A DNA stretch of 64,000 bases, taken from positions 12,080,029-12,144,028 of the forward strand of contig NZ_AP028461.1 in the NCBI RefSeq assembly GCF_033097365.1, read 5' to 3'. Under the pieces are notes generated by a model, which made no database searches, was not told the origin of the DNA, and saw only the letters and a list, made by a program, of their open reading frames with translations. Both the position numbers and the translations under genes were made by a program. The DNA comes from Actinoplanes sichuanensis. GTDB taxonomy: Bacteria; Actinomycetota; Actinomycetes; Mycobacteriales; Micromonosporaceae. Shown piece by piece: positions 34,154-43,411 of the stretch. How positions within the stretch are numbered: position 1 is the stretch's first letter; every line of letters begins with the position of its first letter.

Positions 34154-34316
34154 CGAGAGTTGCATTCCAGGAGCGGAACGAGCGTGCCGATCGCACCACC
34201 GAAGCGCCGGCGCGACTTGACGGCTGACATATGGTCCCGGTCACGCGACTCGCCCGAGCGGTGCACCTCAGGTTGATGGACTGGGGTGCCGATGTAGGGC
34301 GCGATGGCCGCCCGTT

Positions 34317-36653
34317 GTGGTGGTGGCCCTGGCGAATGGTGCGGCATTGGCGGTACAGCGGCCGGGTGGGGCGGGGCGTTCAGCGGCGTCGCGGGTGGTT
34401 GCGTTCGCGGCTGCCGTGCTGGCGGTGAGCGTGCTGCTCACGGTGGCGGGTTTGTTCGTCTCCTTGCCTGCGTGGTCGGTATGGGTGCCCGCTGGGTTGA
34501 GCGCGTTGGCCGCGGTATCCGGGTGCGCGGTGGCGGGGCGCGCCGCCCGGCGGTCGCCGGCGCGCAGGTTCTGGCGCGGGTTGGGTGTGGCGGCGGCGTT
34601 CATGACGACCGGAGCGTTCAGTCAGGCCTATGACAGCGCGACGGTCACCGGCGAATCACTGCCGGTGCGCCTGCCGACCATGCTGCTGTATCTGGCGGCG
34701 GTGGGCACGGCGGTGTCGGCCCTGTTCCGGGTTCCGGGCCGGCGCCAGTCGTGGCGGGTGCGGTTCACGATGACGGTGGACGTGGCGATCGTAGCGGTCG
34801 CGGCCGGGATCGCCGCCTCACAGTTCGTGCGTTCGAGCAGATTGCTGGTGCCCGACAGCCCCGTGCTTGCGGCGCTGAATCTGATCGTGCTGGCCACGGC
34901 GTGCGCGGCGGTGGTGGCGGTGATCCGGGTTGGGCTGACCGGCCACGGCCCCGTGGATCGGTCGGCGTTGTGGTGGCTGACGCCGATCGGGATAGTCAGT
35001 CCGTTGACGATGGCCTTGATTCCGTTGCTGCGCCCGTGGCCTCATTTGAACGCTTCCGCGCTGACGATGCCGGTGATCGGGCTGCTGTTCGTCCTGGCCG
35101 CGCGCGCACAACTGACCGGCGACACCCGTTCCGTGGCAACAGGCGTGGCTGAGCCGGCCGATGGCACGGCGGTGAGCTGGTGGCGGGTATTGTGGCGCAG
35201 TGTCAGCGTGGTGCCTTACGCCGCGATCCTGGTCACCGCGGCGCTGCTGACGGTGGTGGCGCTGCGGACCGGGCACCTGCAGGCGGGGGCGGTGGTCGGC
35301 TCGGTCGTGCTGACGCTGCTGGTGCTGGTGCGCCAGCTGGTGGCGTTGTTCGACAACACCATGCTGATGGACCGGCTGGCGTATCAGGTCAATCATGATG
35401 AGCTTACCGGCCTGGCCAACCGGCGCCTGTTCGCCTCGCTGCTCGCCGACCATGACGGGCCGCTCACCGTCACGGTCCTCGGTCTGGACCGGTTCGCCGC
35501 CATCAACGACAGTCTCGGCACCGCCACCGGGGACCAGGTCCTCACCGCCGCCGGAGAGCGCCTGCGTCACATGGCGGGAGCAGCGGCGGTCGTCGCCCGG
35601 CTGGGCGGCGACGAGTTCGGGGTACTGCTGCCCGCCGACACCGACACGGATACCGACAGCGCGGCTGAGTTGGCGGCGGTCTTCGACGAGCCGCTGCAGG
35701 TCGACGGACACGATCTGCTGGTGTCGGCGACCGCCGGCTACGCCACCGGCGCTGACGGCGACGTCCCGGATCTGCTGCGCCGCGCCGAACTGGCTCTGCA
35801 CCTGGGAAAACAGCGCCGCACGAGCCGGGCGGTCCGCTACGACGCGAGTCTGGAGACGGTCGCCGAGCGCGACGCTACTCTGGCCGCGCAGATCCGCCAT
35901 GGTCTGCGCGCGGGTGAGTTCCGTGTGCTGTATCAGCCGATCGTCACGCTTCCGGCCGGTCGGCTGGTTGCCGTGGAAGCGCTGGTGCGCTGGCAGCGAG
36001 CCGACGGCGCCACGGTGTCGCCGGCACAGTTCATCCCGATCGCGGAGCGGACCGGGCAGATCATCGACCTCGGCGCGTGGATCTTCGAGACCGCGTGCGC
36101 CCAGGCCGCCGTCTGGCGACGCCGTCACGGCGCTGCCGCGCCGCTGGTCAGCGTGAACGTCTCCGCCCGGCAACTACTTGATCCCACCCTGCCCGCACAG
36201 GTCGCTGAAGTCCTGCACCGCCATGAGTTGCCAGCTGACGCGATCACCGTGGAGATCACCGAGACGGCGGTGTTCGGCGGTGGTGCGGCCCTCGATACCC
36301 TGCACGCGCTGCGGGAGATCGGCGTCGTGCTGGCGCTCGACGACTTCGGCACCGGCCACTCATCACTGAGTCTGCTGCGGACCTGCCCGGTCGATGTCCT
36401 CAAGGTCGACAAGTCGTTCGTCGATGGCGTCGCCGGCAGCGCCCAGCAGGAGGCCGTCGCCGCAGCGCTGATCTCCATCGCGGACACCCTCGGTCTGCGC
36501 ACCGTCGCCGAAGGGGTGGAGACCGCCCGGCAGGCCGAGCGCCTGCACGAACTCGGCTACCGCTACGCCCAAGGCTTCCACTTCGCCCGGCCCCAACCAG
36601 CCACCGACATCGACGCGCTGCTGCAGCAGCGGGCCGGCGCGATCGCATCGTGA
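34317..36653 (+). CDS. Membrane-bound GGDEF-EAL diguanylate cyclase/phosphodiesterase
   Basis: 778 aa. The N-terminal third has about nine hydrophobic segments (a sensor-like membrane domain, about 20-330). A GGDEF domain follows (HDELTGLANRRLF; intact GGDEF in RLGGDEFG, about 437-441), then a complete EAL domain (VEALVRWQR, ITETAVFG, DDFGTGHSSLS, VDKSF, AEGVE). Both catalytic sites look intact, so it could make and degrade c-di-GMP. In actinomycetes this messenger governs development and secondary metabolism. The start at GTG 34317 is uncertain; GTG or ATG codons nearby give similar proteins. Confidence 0.92.
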   Translation: MVVALANGAALAVQRPGGAGRSAASRVVAFAAAVLAVSVLLTVAGLFVSLPAWSVWVPAGLSALAAVSGCAVAGRAARRSPARRFWRGLGVAAAFMTTGAFSQAYDSATVTGESLPVRLPTMLLYLAAVGTAVSALFRVPGRRQSWRVRFTMTVDVAIVAVAAGIAASQFVRSSRLLVPDSPVLAALNLIVLATACAAVVAVIRVGLTGHGPVDRSALWWLTPIGIVSPLTMALIPLLRPWPHLNASALTMPVIGLLFVLAARAQLTGDTRSVATGVAEPADGTAVSWWRVLWRSVSVVPYAAILVTAALLTVVALRTGHLQAGAVVGSVVLTLLVLVRQLVALFDNTMLMDRLAYQVNHDELTGLANRRLFASLLADHDGPLTVTVLGLDRFAAINDSLGTATGDQVLTAAGERLRHMAGAAAVVARLGGDEFGVLLPADTDTDTDSAAELAAVFDEPLQVDGHDLLVSATAGYATGADGDVPDLLRRAELALHLGKQRRTSRAVRYDASLETVAERDATLAAQIRHGLRAGEFRVLYQPIVTLPAGRLVAVEALVRWQRADGATVSPAQFIPIAERTGQIIDLGAWIFETACAQAAVWRRRHGAAAPLVSVNVSARQLLDPTLPAQVAEVLHRHELPADAITVEITETAVFGGGAALDTLHALREIGVVLALDDFGTGHSSLSLLRTCPVDVLKVDKSFVDGVAGSAQQEAVAAALISIADTLGLRTVAEGVETARQAERLHELGYRYAQGFHFARPQPATDIDALLQQRAGAIAS

Positions 36654-36854
36654 CGATTCCCGTCGCGCGGTGACCGGCTCGGGTGCGGGTTTTGTCAGGT
36701 GTCCGGGGTGACGCGGACTGCCAATCGCGGGCCGCGGAAGGCAGCTCCCTGAGCTCGGACGCGAGTCCCAGAGAACCGGCGACCTTTCACCCCTCCGGTG
36801 CGACAGCTTGCGCTTGGCGATCGGATGGGGCGCGCGAACAATATGAACGCCGCG
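36654..36854. other. Convergent intergenic region at the distal end of the recombinase element
   Basis: About 200 nt between the GGDEF-EAL stop and the end of the small recombinase-associated gene. No gene is visible. If the recombinase block is a transposon, one of its ends and half-sites should be here, but I cannot point to a repeat of the other end by eye. Confidence 0.4.
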
Positions 36855-37295
36855 CTACCCATCGTGGGGGTTGATCGGCGGTTGCGGTGCGGCGCCCCGG
36901 GGACGCAGCGCGATGACGGTGGGTCGGGCCTGCTGCTGGGCCTCGCGTAGTTGCTGGTTCTCCAGTGTAAGGACGTTGACGGTTCGGACCAGTTCCGCCC
37001 GGTCGTAGCGTAGTTCGGTCAGCTCGGTGTTTTTGCGGGCAAGGATCGTCTCCAACCGGCTGATCGTCTGTCGGAGCCGGGTCTCGTCTTCGCAGTTGCC
37101 GGTGCGCTCCCGCACCCGGGCATAGAAGTCGGCCTTTAAATCGAGGTGGCGTTGGATGAGCGCGTTACGGGGTACCCCGGCTTCCTGCGCGAGCGCGACG
37201 ATGGTCAGTGCGCCATTGCTGTGTTGGGCGGTGCCGCCGAGCAGCCGGTGCATGGCGGCGCTGATGCGGGTGCGTTCGTCGGGGTCGGCGCTCAT
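36855..37295 (-). CDS. Small HTH/coiled-coil protein of recombinase trio (TnpC/DUF6262-like)
   Basis: 146 aa from ATG 37295, overlapping the recombinase gene before it by 4 nt. The N-terminal 60 residues resemble a TetR-like HTH (ALTIVALAQEAGVPRNALIQRH). A coiled coil follows (LRQTISRLETILARKNTELTE, then QQLREAQQQ). Such proteins accompany paired or triple tyrosine recombinases of the Tn554 type, where TnpC assists the reaction. It is the last gene of the four-gene unit. Confidence 0.78.
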   Translation of the reverse strand: MSADPDERTRISAAMHRLLGGTAQHSNGALTIVALAQEAGVPRNALIQRHLDLKADFYARVRERTGNCEDETRLRQTISRLETILARKNTELTELRYDRAELVRTVNVLTLENQQLREAQQQARPTVIALRPRGAAPQPPINPHDG

Positions 37296-39412
37296 GCGCG
37301 GGGGTCCTTCAGGGTGAGTCGGGTGCGGTCGTGCCGGTCGGCGTACTCGCGTAGCCGGGTGGCGGTGGCGTGCAGGCGCTCGGCGACCGGCGTCGGGGTG
37401 TGCGTGGCTCGCCGGTCGAGCAGTTCGGCTCGGTCGCGCAGCGCAACGGTTTGCCCGTCGGTGCGCACGATGTTGCCGCAGCCGGGGACGCAGTGGTCGA
37501 GTTGGGGTGCGTGCGCGGCGTTGTCGCGGTGGCATAGTGCGGTGGCCCGTTTGTAGTGGCAGAGCAGCAGGGCGTGCGGGTTGTCGTAGAGCACGGCGTC
37601 CTGGTTGGCCAGTAGCCGGTGCGCGGTGCGGGCGGTGATGACCGTGCCGGTGAACTGGGGCGCGGTGGTGGCGGCCTTGATCACGCGTCGGGCGGCGGGT
37701 CCGGACAGGCCGCCGCCGGTGTCGAGGTCGTCGCGTAGTTCGGCGACGGTGTCGGCGACCGCGCGGGCGGTTTCCAGGTCGAGGAGTTCGTCGATGCCGC
37801 CGCGGCCGCGGTTTGCGTACCCGCCGGACACGGCGGTGCGTAGGTGGCCGTACTGGATGGCCAGAGCGACCAGGCCGTTGGGTCGGCGTGCGATGTGCCA
37901 CGCGAGGCTTCTGCGGAACCGGGCCGTGCCGATTGGGCCGTGCGGGTCGGCTGGGATCATCTCGCCCGGGCGGCCCTGGGCGGAGGCTTCAGCGTTCGCC
38001 CAGCTGACGAAGTCGCTGATGCGGCGGGAGACGACCGCCGGTTTCAGCGAGCCGGTGCCCGGCCGGTGGCCTCGCAGGTCGTGGGCGTGATGGTCGAACA
38101 GCAGCGCACCGTCGGGCACCATGCGTTCCAGGACCCGGATGGCTTTCACCACTGGAGCGATGGCGACCCAGGGCACGTCTCGTTCCTGGCCCGCAGATTG
38201 GTGGTTGCCGTCAGCGTCCACGGCGTTCTTGTAGTGGTTGCTGCGGATCATGTACGGTCCGACGCTCCCGTCCGCGTCGGGTTGCGGGTCCGGGCAGCAC
38301 CCGGCCCGCATGCCCAGGACCTCCCCGATCCGCATACCTGTCAGGTATGCACAGAGGATGAACGCGGCCGTGCCCAGGTGCCGCATCAAGACCGGGGCCT
38401 CGGCGAAGTCCAGGAACGGCCGCCACGGTACACCGCCGATCCGGCCGGTCACCGGCAGTCGCAACGGGCACGGGCCTGCCCGCTCGGGGGCAAAACGCGT
38501 CAGCCCGTCACGCTGGGCGAGCCGTTCGACCTGATTGATCGTCGCGCCGGTGATCGCGGCGAGGTAGGTGTTGGCCAACTTCCTGGCGACGGTAGGCAGC
38601 ACCTCTCCGGTGGCCAGCCGGGGCGCCAGGAGCGCCCGTAGTGCGGCGGCCGACTCGACGGTCGCGGTGTTGGCGCGGGCCGTATCGGCCAGCTGCCGGG
38701 TTTCGACCCAGCCGGCGAGGATGTCCTCGGCGAGATCGTCGACCAGGCGGATCGCCCAGACCAGCAGCGGTCCGATGGTGGCTTCGACCAGTGGCTCGGT
38801 CACGTTCTCGCCGCCGCTGGCCCGCGCGGGCAGGTAGTCGTCGGCCCGATGCTGGTCCCACGGTGGCCGGCTTACCCCCGCCGGTCGGCTGCTGAGCTGG
38901 TCGAACGCCCACAACCGGGTCAGCGCCGCCAGAATCTTGGCCAGGTGGCTGCGGCCTGAGTGGGTTGCCGACAGATGCTCGCCATAGGCGTGCCAGACGT
39001 CGCGGTCGCAGTCGGCGAGCCGGCCTATGCCGCGATCACGCAGCCACGTCGCCAGGTGCATCCATGCGGTGATCGTGGCGTGGATCTGATGAATGCTCAG
39101 CCGCGATCGGAACCGGGTGCCCCGCTCGAGCAGGAAGGTGGGCCGTAACCGTCCGTTGATGAGAGTCCAGGCCACCAGCCGAAGTTCGTCAGCGAACCCA
39201 TCCGGGCAGTTGTCCCAGTAGAGGACCCGTTTGCCGGTGCTCGGGTTCGCCGTCAACGGCGCCAGCGGCCACGCTGCGTCGGCGTAGCGGGCGTTGCGGT
39301 CGGCGTGCATAGCGACGACGAACTGCGGCAGGACCACCGGCGTGTCCGGCCCCGGCAGCGGCAACACATAGCGGCCGGGGTCAGGGTGGATTTCAGCGGC
39401 GGCGACGCTCAC
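37292..39412 (-). CDS. Tyrosine recombinase/integrase, third of trio
   Basis: 706 aa from GTG 39412 (GTGA overlap with the preceding gene); longer upstream in-frame codons are antisense-like. Catalytic-domain residues are recognisable: LTGMRIGEVLGM (first Arg), ARFRRSLAWHI, QYGHLRTAVSGGY (His and the probable nucleophile Tyr). A late cysteine/histidine-rich segment (CHYKRATALCHR, DHCVPGCGN) may bind zinc. The long N-terminus probably binds DNA. It likely works with the two other recombinases to move the element. Confidence 0.83.
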   Translation of the reverse strand: MSVAAAEIHPDPGRYVLPLPGPDTPVVLPQFVVAMHADRNARYADAAWPLAPLTANPSTGKRVLYWDNCPDGFADELRLVAWTLINGRLRPTFLLERGTRFRSRLSIHQIHATITAWMHLATWLRDRGIGRLADCDRDVWHAYGEHLSATHSGRSHLAKILAALTRLWAFDQLSSRPAGVSRPPWDQHRADDYLPARASGGENVTEPLVEATIGPLLVWAIRLVDDLAEDILAGWVETRQLADTARANTATVESAAALRALLAPRLATGEVLPTVARKLANTYLAAITGATINQVERLAQRDGLTRFAPERAGPCPLRLPVTGRIGGVPWRPFLDFAEAPVLMRHLGTAAFILCAYLTGMRIGEVLGMRAGCCPDPQPDADGSVGPYMIRSNHYKNAVDADGNHQSAGQERDVPWVAIAPVVKAIRVLERMVPDGALLFDHHAHDLRGHRPGTGSLKPAVVSRRISDFVSWANAEASAQGRPGEMIPADPHGPIGTARFRRSLAWHIARRPNGLVALAIQYGHLRTAVSGGYANRGRGGIDELLDLETARAVADTVAELRDDLDTGGGLSGPAARRVIKAATTAPQFTGTVITARTAHRLLANQDAVLYDNPHALLLCHYKRATALCHRDNAAHAPQLDHCVPGCGNIVRTDGQTVALRDRAELLDRRATHTPTPVAERLHATATRLREYADRHDRTRLTLKDPRA

Positions 39413-41130
39413 GTGTTCAGGTCCCCGTTCAGCAGGTCGGCGATCAGGTCCCGGTCCGCGTCGCTGACCCGGGTGCGGGCGGCGGCCCACGTCTGCCCAC
39501 CAAGGACGGTCTGCAGATGATCCAGCCGCGCGTACGCGTCGCCCCACTCGACCTCCCACGATCTCGGGTCGAGCACCGAGCGTAGGTTGCCCAGCGCCTC
39601 GTGCAGGTGCGCCAGCCGGCTGTGATGGCCGGGATGGATACGGGCGTTCGAGCAGCCCAGACACATCAGGAACGAAGCCGTGCAGCCCGAACCCGCGCTG
39701 CTGTAGGGGCTGTTGGTGAAGTCCGCGCAGTCCACGGTCGCAGTCGTCGCGGCGTGCGGGTCAGGTGCGGCCCGGACCGCGGCCGCCACCGTGCGGCGGG
39801 CCAGCGCGGTCGCGGCCTTCGCGCCGGCTGCGATCACCGATACCGCGTCGGCCTGCACCCGCTTGTCGACCAGCGCGTAGTGCCGGTCGTGGGTGTCGCG
39901 GCTGTTCTGGCCCGGCTCTCGCCGCTCGACCGCATTCACCGTTCGGCGCCCCCGCCGAAACGGCGACCCGCCCAGCCCGTGCGCTTGCGCCCAGTCCTTG
40001 CCGGCGTCACGGTGGATCCCGAAGCGCAGCAGGCCGACCGGCGGGTGCCGGTCGTTGTCTGAGCGTTCCCGCCCCACCATCTGCGTCCGCCACACGATCA
40101 GCAGCTCCGTGCCGGGTGACAGATCCGCGACGATGGCCCGGGCGAACCGGGTCGCGGCCAACGCCTGGGTGATCAACCGGCCCGGCGTGCCGGCCCCGTC
40201 ATCGGTGACATTGCGGGTCTCGAAATAGCGACCGGCACCCTCGCGTCGTTTCTGCACCGGGATCCGATAGGTCGGCTGGCCGTCCAGGCCCGGATCCGGG
40301 GACGCGCGGGGCACGACGGCCTGGTCGATCACCGACAGGTTCCAGCCGAACTGCGCCAGCAGCAGCACCCCCAGCGCCGTGGCTTCCAAACGTGACAAGA
40401 ACAATCGATCCCACGCCGGGACCGCCGTGCGGCCGGCAGGCCCGGCCCGTCCCGTGCCGGGGTGACCGGACAGGGCGTAGCCGGTGCGGGCCTCCACGTC
40501 CAGCGCCTGCCCGAGCAGCCACTCCTCACCACCAATCGTGAAATCGCCCGATCGCCACCGGTGCAGGTGTGCGGCATTGCGTTCAATGCGCGCCAACGCC
40601 GACCGGAACTCCCGCCGGGCCGCCGCGGTGATCTGATCGAACTCCGCTTCACTGAACGACTGCGTCCGGCTGCGCAGCCGCGGCAACCGCCGGGCCAACG
40701 CGTCGGCGACCGGACCGGATTGCAGCCGCACGTCGTCGCGCAGCAGCCTGGTCACGAAGGTGAACAACGTGAAGCCGCCGTCCTCGGTCACCACCGCGTC
40801 GTGCCACGCCTCGATCAACCCCGCGGTCACCTCGTCCAGATCACGCGGCGCACGCAGCCGCCCCGACACGAAGACCGCGAACGCCTGTATCTGGCGCCAG
40901 TACAGCGACGAACTGGCGTGCACGCTCCACGTGTGCGCGACACAACGGGCCGCGAACAGTACGGCCAGCGACCGCTGCATCGGCTCGGCCACCGGCAGCG
41001 TGGCGAAGTCGTACTCGCGTACCCGGCCGGCGCTGTTGTAGTGCCGCACCACCAGCCCAGTCGGATCAAAGGACTTCGGACGCACGTGTCCCTCCGCGGG
41101 CAACACCGCCGCACGTCCCCGCGCGCTCAC
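39409..41130 (-). CDS. Tyrosine-recombinase-related protein, second of trio
   Basis: 573 aa from GTG 41130 (GTGA overlap). The C-terminal part resembles a tyrosine recombinase but with degenerate boxes: FGWNLSVID where the first Arg is expected, GRRTVNAVE and RDTHDRHYALVD. A cysteine cluster CTASFLMCLGCSNARIH near residue 500 suggests zinc binding. In Tn554-type systems one recombinase has such non-canonical motifs. It may be structural or partly active. Gene order and coupling tie it to its neighbours. Confidence 0.75.
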   Translation of the reverse strand: MSARGRAAVLPAEGHVRPKSFDPTGLVVRHYNSAGRVREYDFATLPVAEPMQRSLAVLFAARCVAHTWSVHASSSLYWRQIQAFAVFVSGRLRAPRDLDEVTAGLIEAWHDAVVTEDGGFTLFTFVTRLLRDDVRLQSGPVADALARRLPRLRSRTQSFSEAEFDQITAAARREFRSALARIERNAAHLHRWRSGDFTIGGEEWLLGQALDVEARTGYALSGHPGTGRAGPAGRTAVPAWDRLFLSRLEATALGVLLLAQFGWNLSVIDQAVVPRASPDPGLDGQPTYRIPVQKRREGAGRYFETRNVTDDGAGTPGRLITQALAATRFARAIVADLSPGTELLIVWRTQMVGRERSDNDRHPPVGLLRFGIHRDAGKDWAQAHGLGGSPFRRGRRTVNAVERREPGQNSRDTHDRHYALVDKRVQADAVSVIAAGAKAATALARRTVAAAVRAAPDPHAATTATVDCADFTNSPYSSAGSGCTASFLMCLGCSNARIHPGHHSRLAHLHEALGNLRSVLDPRSWEVEWGDAYARLDHLQTVLGGQTWAAARTRVSDADRDLIADLLNGDLNT

Positions 41131-42692
41131 CGGCGCTCACCGGGCGTCGGCCGCATCCGCTCGTCGAGGTCCTGGATCCCTTCGGACTGCCGGGCGATGC
41201 GCGTGAACAACGCGTCGAGCTCCGGCATCGGCGCCGTAGCCGGCTCATCCACCCCGGTGAGCATCGACCGCAGCTGCAGGTCAGCCACCGGCGCCAGATA
41301 CCGCTCGACCGTGGTCTCCCGCGATGCGTGGCCCAACAGGCACTGCACCATGAACCACGGATCGCCGTACAACAGCCGGAAATCGCGACGCTCCTGCGGG
41401 CTCAACCCGTACCGGACGTCCATCAAGCTGTCCAAGACCACCAACATGAACAACGCGAACGAATGCCGCGCCGAGTGCGGCGTCGCGTACGGCGCGAACA
41501 CCCGATGCGGATCCTGGCCCAGCCGATCCCGCGGCACCAACACCCGCGCGCACCGCCGGTTAGCCGCCGTGAACACGCCCTCCCACGAATGCACCCGAAA
41601 CGGCAGACCCTGCTCGTTGAGCCATAACCACACCGGCTCCAACCCGCGCGGGCCCTCGGTGTACAACCGCATCCGCTCCCGCACCGTCAGATCATCCAAC
41701 CTGCGGCTGCCCGCAGCGCCGTGCACGTCACGGTAGTGCACGATCGGCGTGCGACCCGCGGTCACCTCGGTGACCGCCCACCGGCCCGGCACCGCCTCGT
41801 AGCGGCCCTGCTGCTGCGCCTGCCGCACCGCCCACGCCCGAGACGCCTCCACATACGCTTCGACCAGCCCGACGGCGTCGGCAGCGACATAGAACGTGCG
41901 CCGCTTCTTCGACCGGGTCACCTCCGCGGCCACCGTGCCCCGGTAGTAGCGGGTCGCCGCCAGCTGCCGTGCCGGCACCTCGAACCTCAGCAGCGACCCG
42001 GCCTCCGCCCGGCGCAGGCCGGAGCTGATCAACAACCGCACGAACGCCACGTTGCGATCCTCCAGCCGCCCCACCCACCCCGGCTCCGGCCGGCCCTCGA
42101 CGTCATGGCCACGCAACCCGATGTCGATCCACCGCCGCCACGTCCGCGGCGTCAACCAATGAACATTCGTCGGCCGCGAGTCCTTGGCCCGGGCCACGGG
42201 AACCTTCCGCAGGTCGCCCTGCCAACCGACCACCTGTTTCATCGCCACCGGGTTGTGCCGGACGTGCCCGTGGGTCACCGCCCATCGGTACAGGCCGACG
42301 AACGCGGCCAGCTCCCGGTCCCACTTCGAACCACCGATGCGAGCCGAATTCACGTCGGCGAATCGCCGCCAGTGCTCGTAGTCCTCGATATCTCGCTGTG
42401 TCGCCGCCGTCCACACCCGATCACGACCGGACAGAAACGTCAGGAGAAGACCGATATCGGTGGCATAATTTCGCCGTGTTTCAGCCGTGTACCCACGGAA
42501 CCTCCGGGACCGCCCGTACAACCCCAGCACCGGATCCACCCGATACTCCGGCGACAAGAAGATCGGGTCACCCGCGACAATCCCGACCTGAGCCTCCCGC
42601 ACGGCCAGATCAGCCAGGCCACCCACAGCTCTCTTACGCACCACGACCCGCCCGTCGTCCTCGGGCACCCAGAAAACTCGCCAGCCGGCCAC
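41127..42692 (-). CDS. Tyrosine recombinase, first of trio (canonical)
   Basis: 521 aa, the first gene of the unit. The canonical residues are present: SSGLRRAEAGSLL (Arg I), TRSKKRR (Lys), TPHSARHSFALFM (HxxR), LLGHASRETTVERYL (His and Tyr). An N-terminal SAM-like core-binding domain is at about 60-150 (YTAETRRNYATDIGLLLTFL). It should be catalytically competent. The start lies 15 nt from an inverted repeat in the divergent promoter region. Confidence 0.88.
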   Translation of the reverse strand: MAGWRVFWVPEDDGRVVVRKRAVGGLADLAVREAQVGIVAGDPIFLSPEYRVDPVLGLYGRSRRFRGYTAETRRNYATDIGLLLTFLSGRDRVWTAATQRDIEDYEHWRRFADVNSARIGGSKWDRELAAFVGLYRWAVTHGHVRHNPVAMKQVVGWQGDLRKVPVARAKDSRPTNVHWLTPRTWRRWIDIGLRGHDVEGRPEPGWVGRLEDRNVAFVRLLISSGLRRAEAGSLLRFEVPARQLAATRYYRGTVAAEVTRSKKRRTFYVAADAVGLVEAYVEASRAWAVRQAQQQGRYEAVPGRWAVTEVTAGRTPIVHYRDVHGAAGSRRLDDLTVRERMRLYTEGPRGLEPVWLWLNEQGLPFRVHSWEGVFTAANRRCARVLVPRDRLGQDPHRVFAPYATPHSARHSFALFMLVVLDSLMDVRYGLSPQERRDFRLLYGDPWFMVQCLLGHASRETTVERYLAPVADLQLRSMLTGVDEPATAPMPELDALFTRIARQSEGIQDLDERMRPTPGERR

Positions 42693-42706
42693 ATCATCGC
42701 CCCACT

Positions 42707-42736
42707 CCTATTGGTTCAACACGTAGATCCAATAGG
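42707..42736. repeat. Inverted repeat upstream of the recombinase trio
   Basis: CCTATTGG at 42707-42714 and CCAATAGG at 42729-42736 are perfect complements, 14 nt apart, in an AT-richer pocket between the recombinase operon (minus) and the 42746 gene (plus). It may be an operator, or the crossover or terminal site of the element. Confidence 0.5.
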
Positions 42737-42745
42737 GAACTGCGG

Positions 42746-43411
42746 ATGCGAACCCTGACCCGCTGCCTCACCCTGCACCGCCGCCACGATCACCTCACCG
42801 CGAGCAGAGCCCTTCAATGTGGGTTCGTCCCCATGCAAGGTGAGCGCAGCCAGCTCGCCCGCAGGATCCCCCTGCGCGGCAACGACATCGTCCTGCTGCT
42901 CGATGACCCTGCCGATGTGGACGCCGACGCGCTCGCCAGCGCCCTCGACGGGCCCCGGGTGGACGTGTGGTCGCCGGTCACCATCACCATGGACGAGCCC
43001 GGCGCCTTCGAGAGCCTGCACCTCTGGCTGTCCACCCAGCCTCGCCCGTTCGGCGCCCTCGCCGTCGACCGGCAACGCACCGAGGGCCTGGTCGACCCGC
43101 AGGACCGATTCACCTGCCCCACCCTGCTCACTGCCGACGGCTTCGCCTACCTAACCATGCGCAAGATCGGCGACAACCTGTGGCAGTTCGGCGCCCACGG
43201 CTTCGGCCCCGACGCGCACACGCTCACCACCGACCTGCTCGACCTCACCACCATCTGGGACCGCGACTACCGACACGCCGCCACGCCAGAGATCACCGCC
43301 CATCCCCACGGCACCACCCCACCCGCGGCGACCGGGCAGCCGCAACTCGTCGTGGCCCGCCGGCACACCACTATCGCCGTGACCTGGCCGGCGCCGGGAG
43401 CCCACCGATGA
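42746..43411 (+). CDS. Conserved-looking protein of unknown function
   Basis: 221 aa from ATG 42746; an internal start at Met (42833) is possible. No family recognised. The sequence is mixed alpha/beta with acidic segments (DIVLLLDDPADVDADALASA, TMRKIGDNLWQFGAHGFGPD) and a proline/threonine-rich end. No membrane segment or cysteine pair. Its stop overlaps the start of a P-loop kinase gene by 4 nt, implying that the two proteins act together or in fixed ratio. Confidence 0.65.
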   Translation: MRTLTRCLTLHRRHDHLTASRALQCGFVPMQGERSQLARRIPLRGNDIVLLLDDPADVDADALASALDGPRVDVWSPVTITMDEPGAFESLHLWLSTQPRPFGALAVDRQRTEGLVDPQDRFTCPTLLTADGFAYLTMRKIGDNLWQFGAHGFGPDAHTLTTDLLDLTTIWDRDYRHAATPEITAHPHGTTPPAATGQPQLVVARRHTTIAVTWPAPGAHR

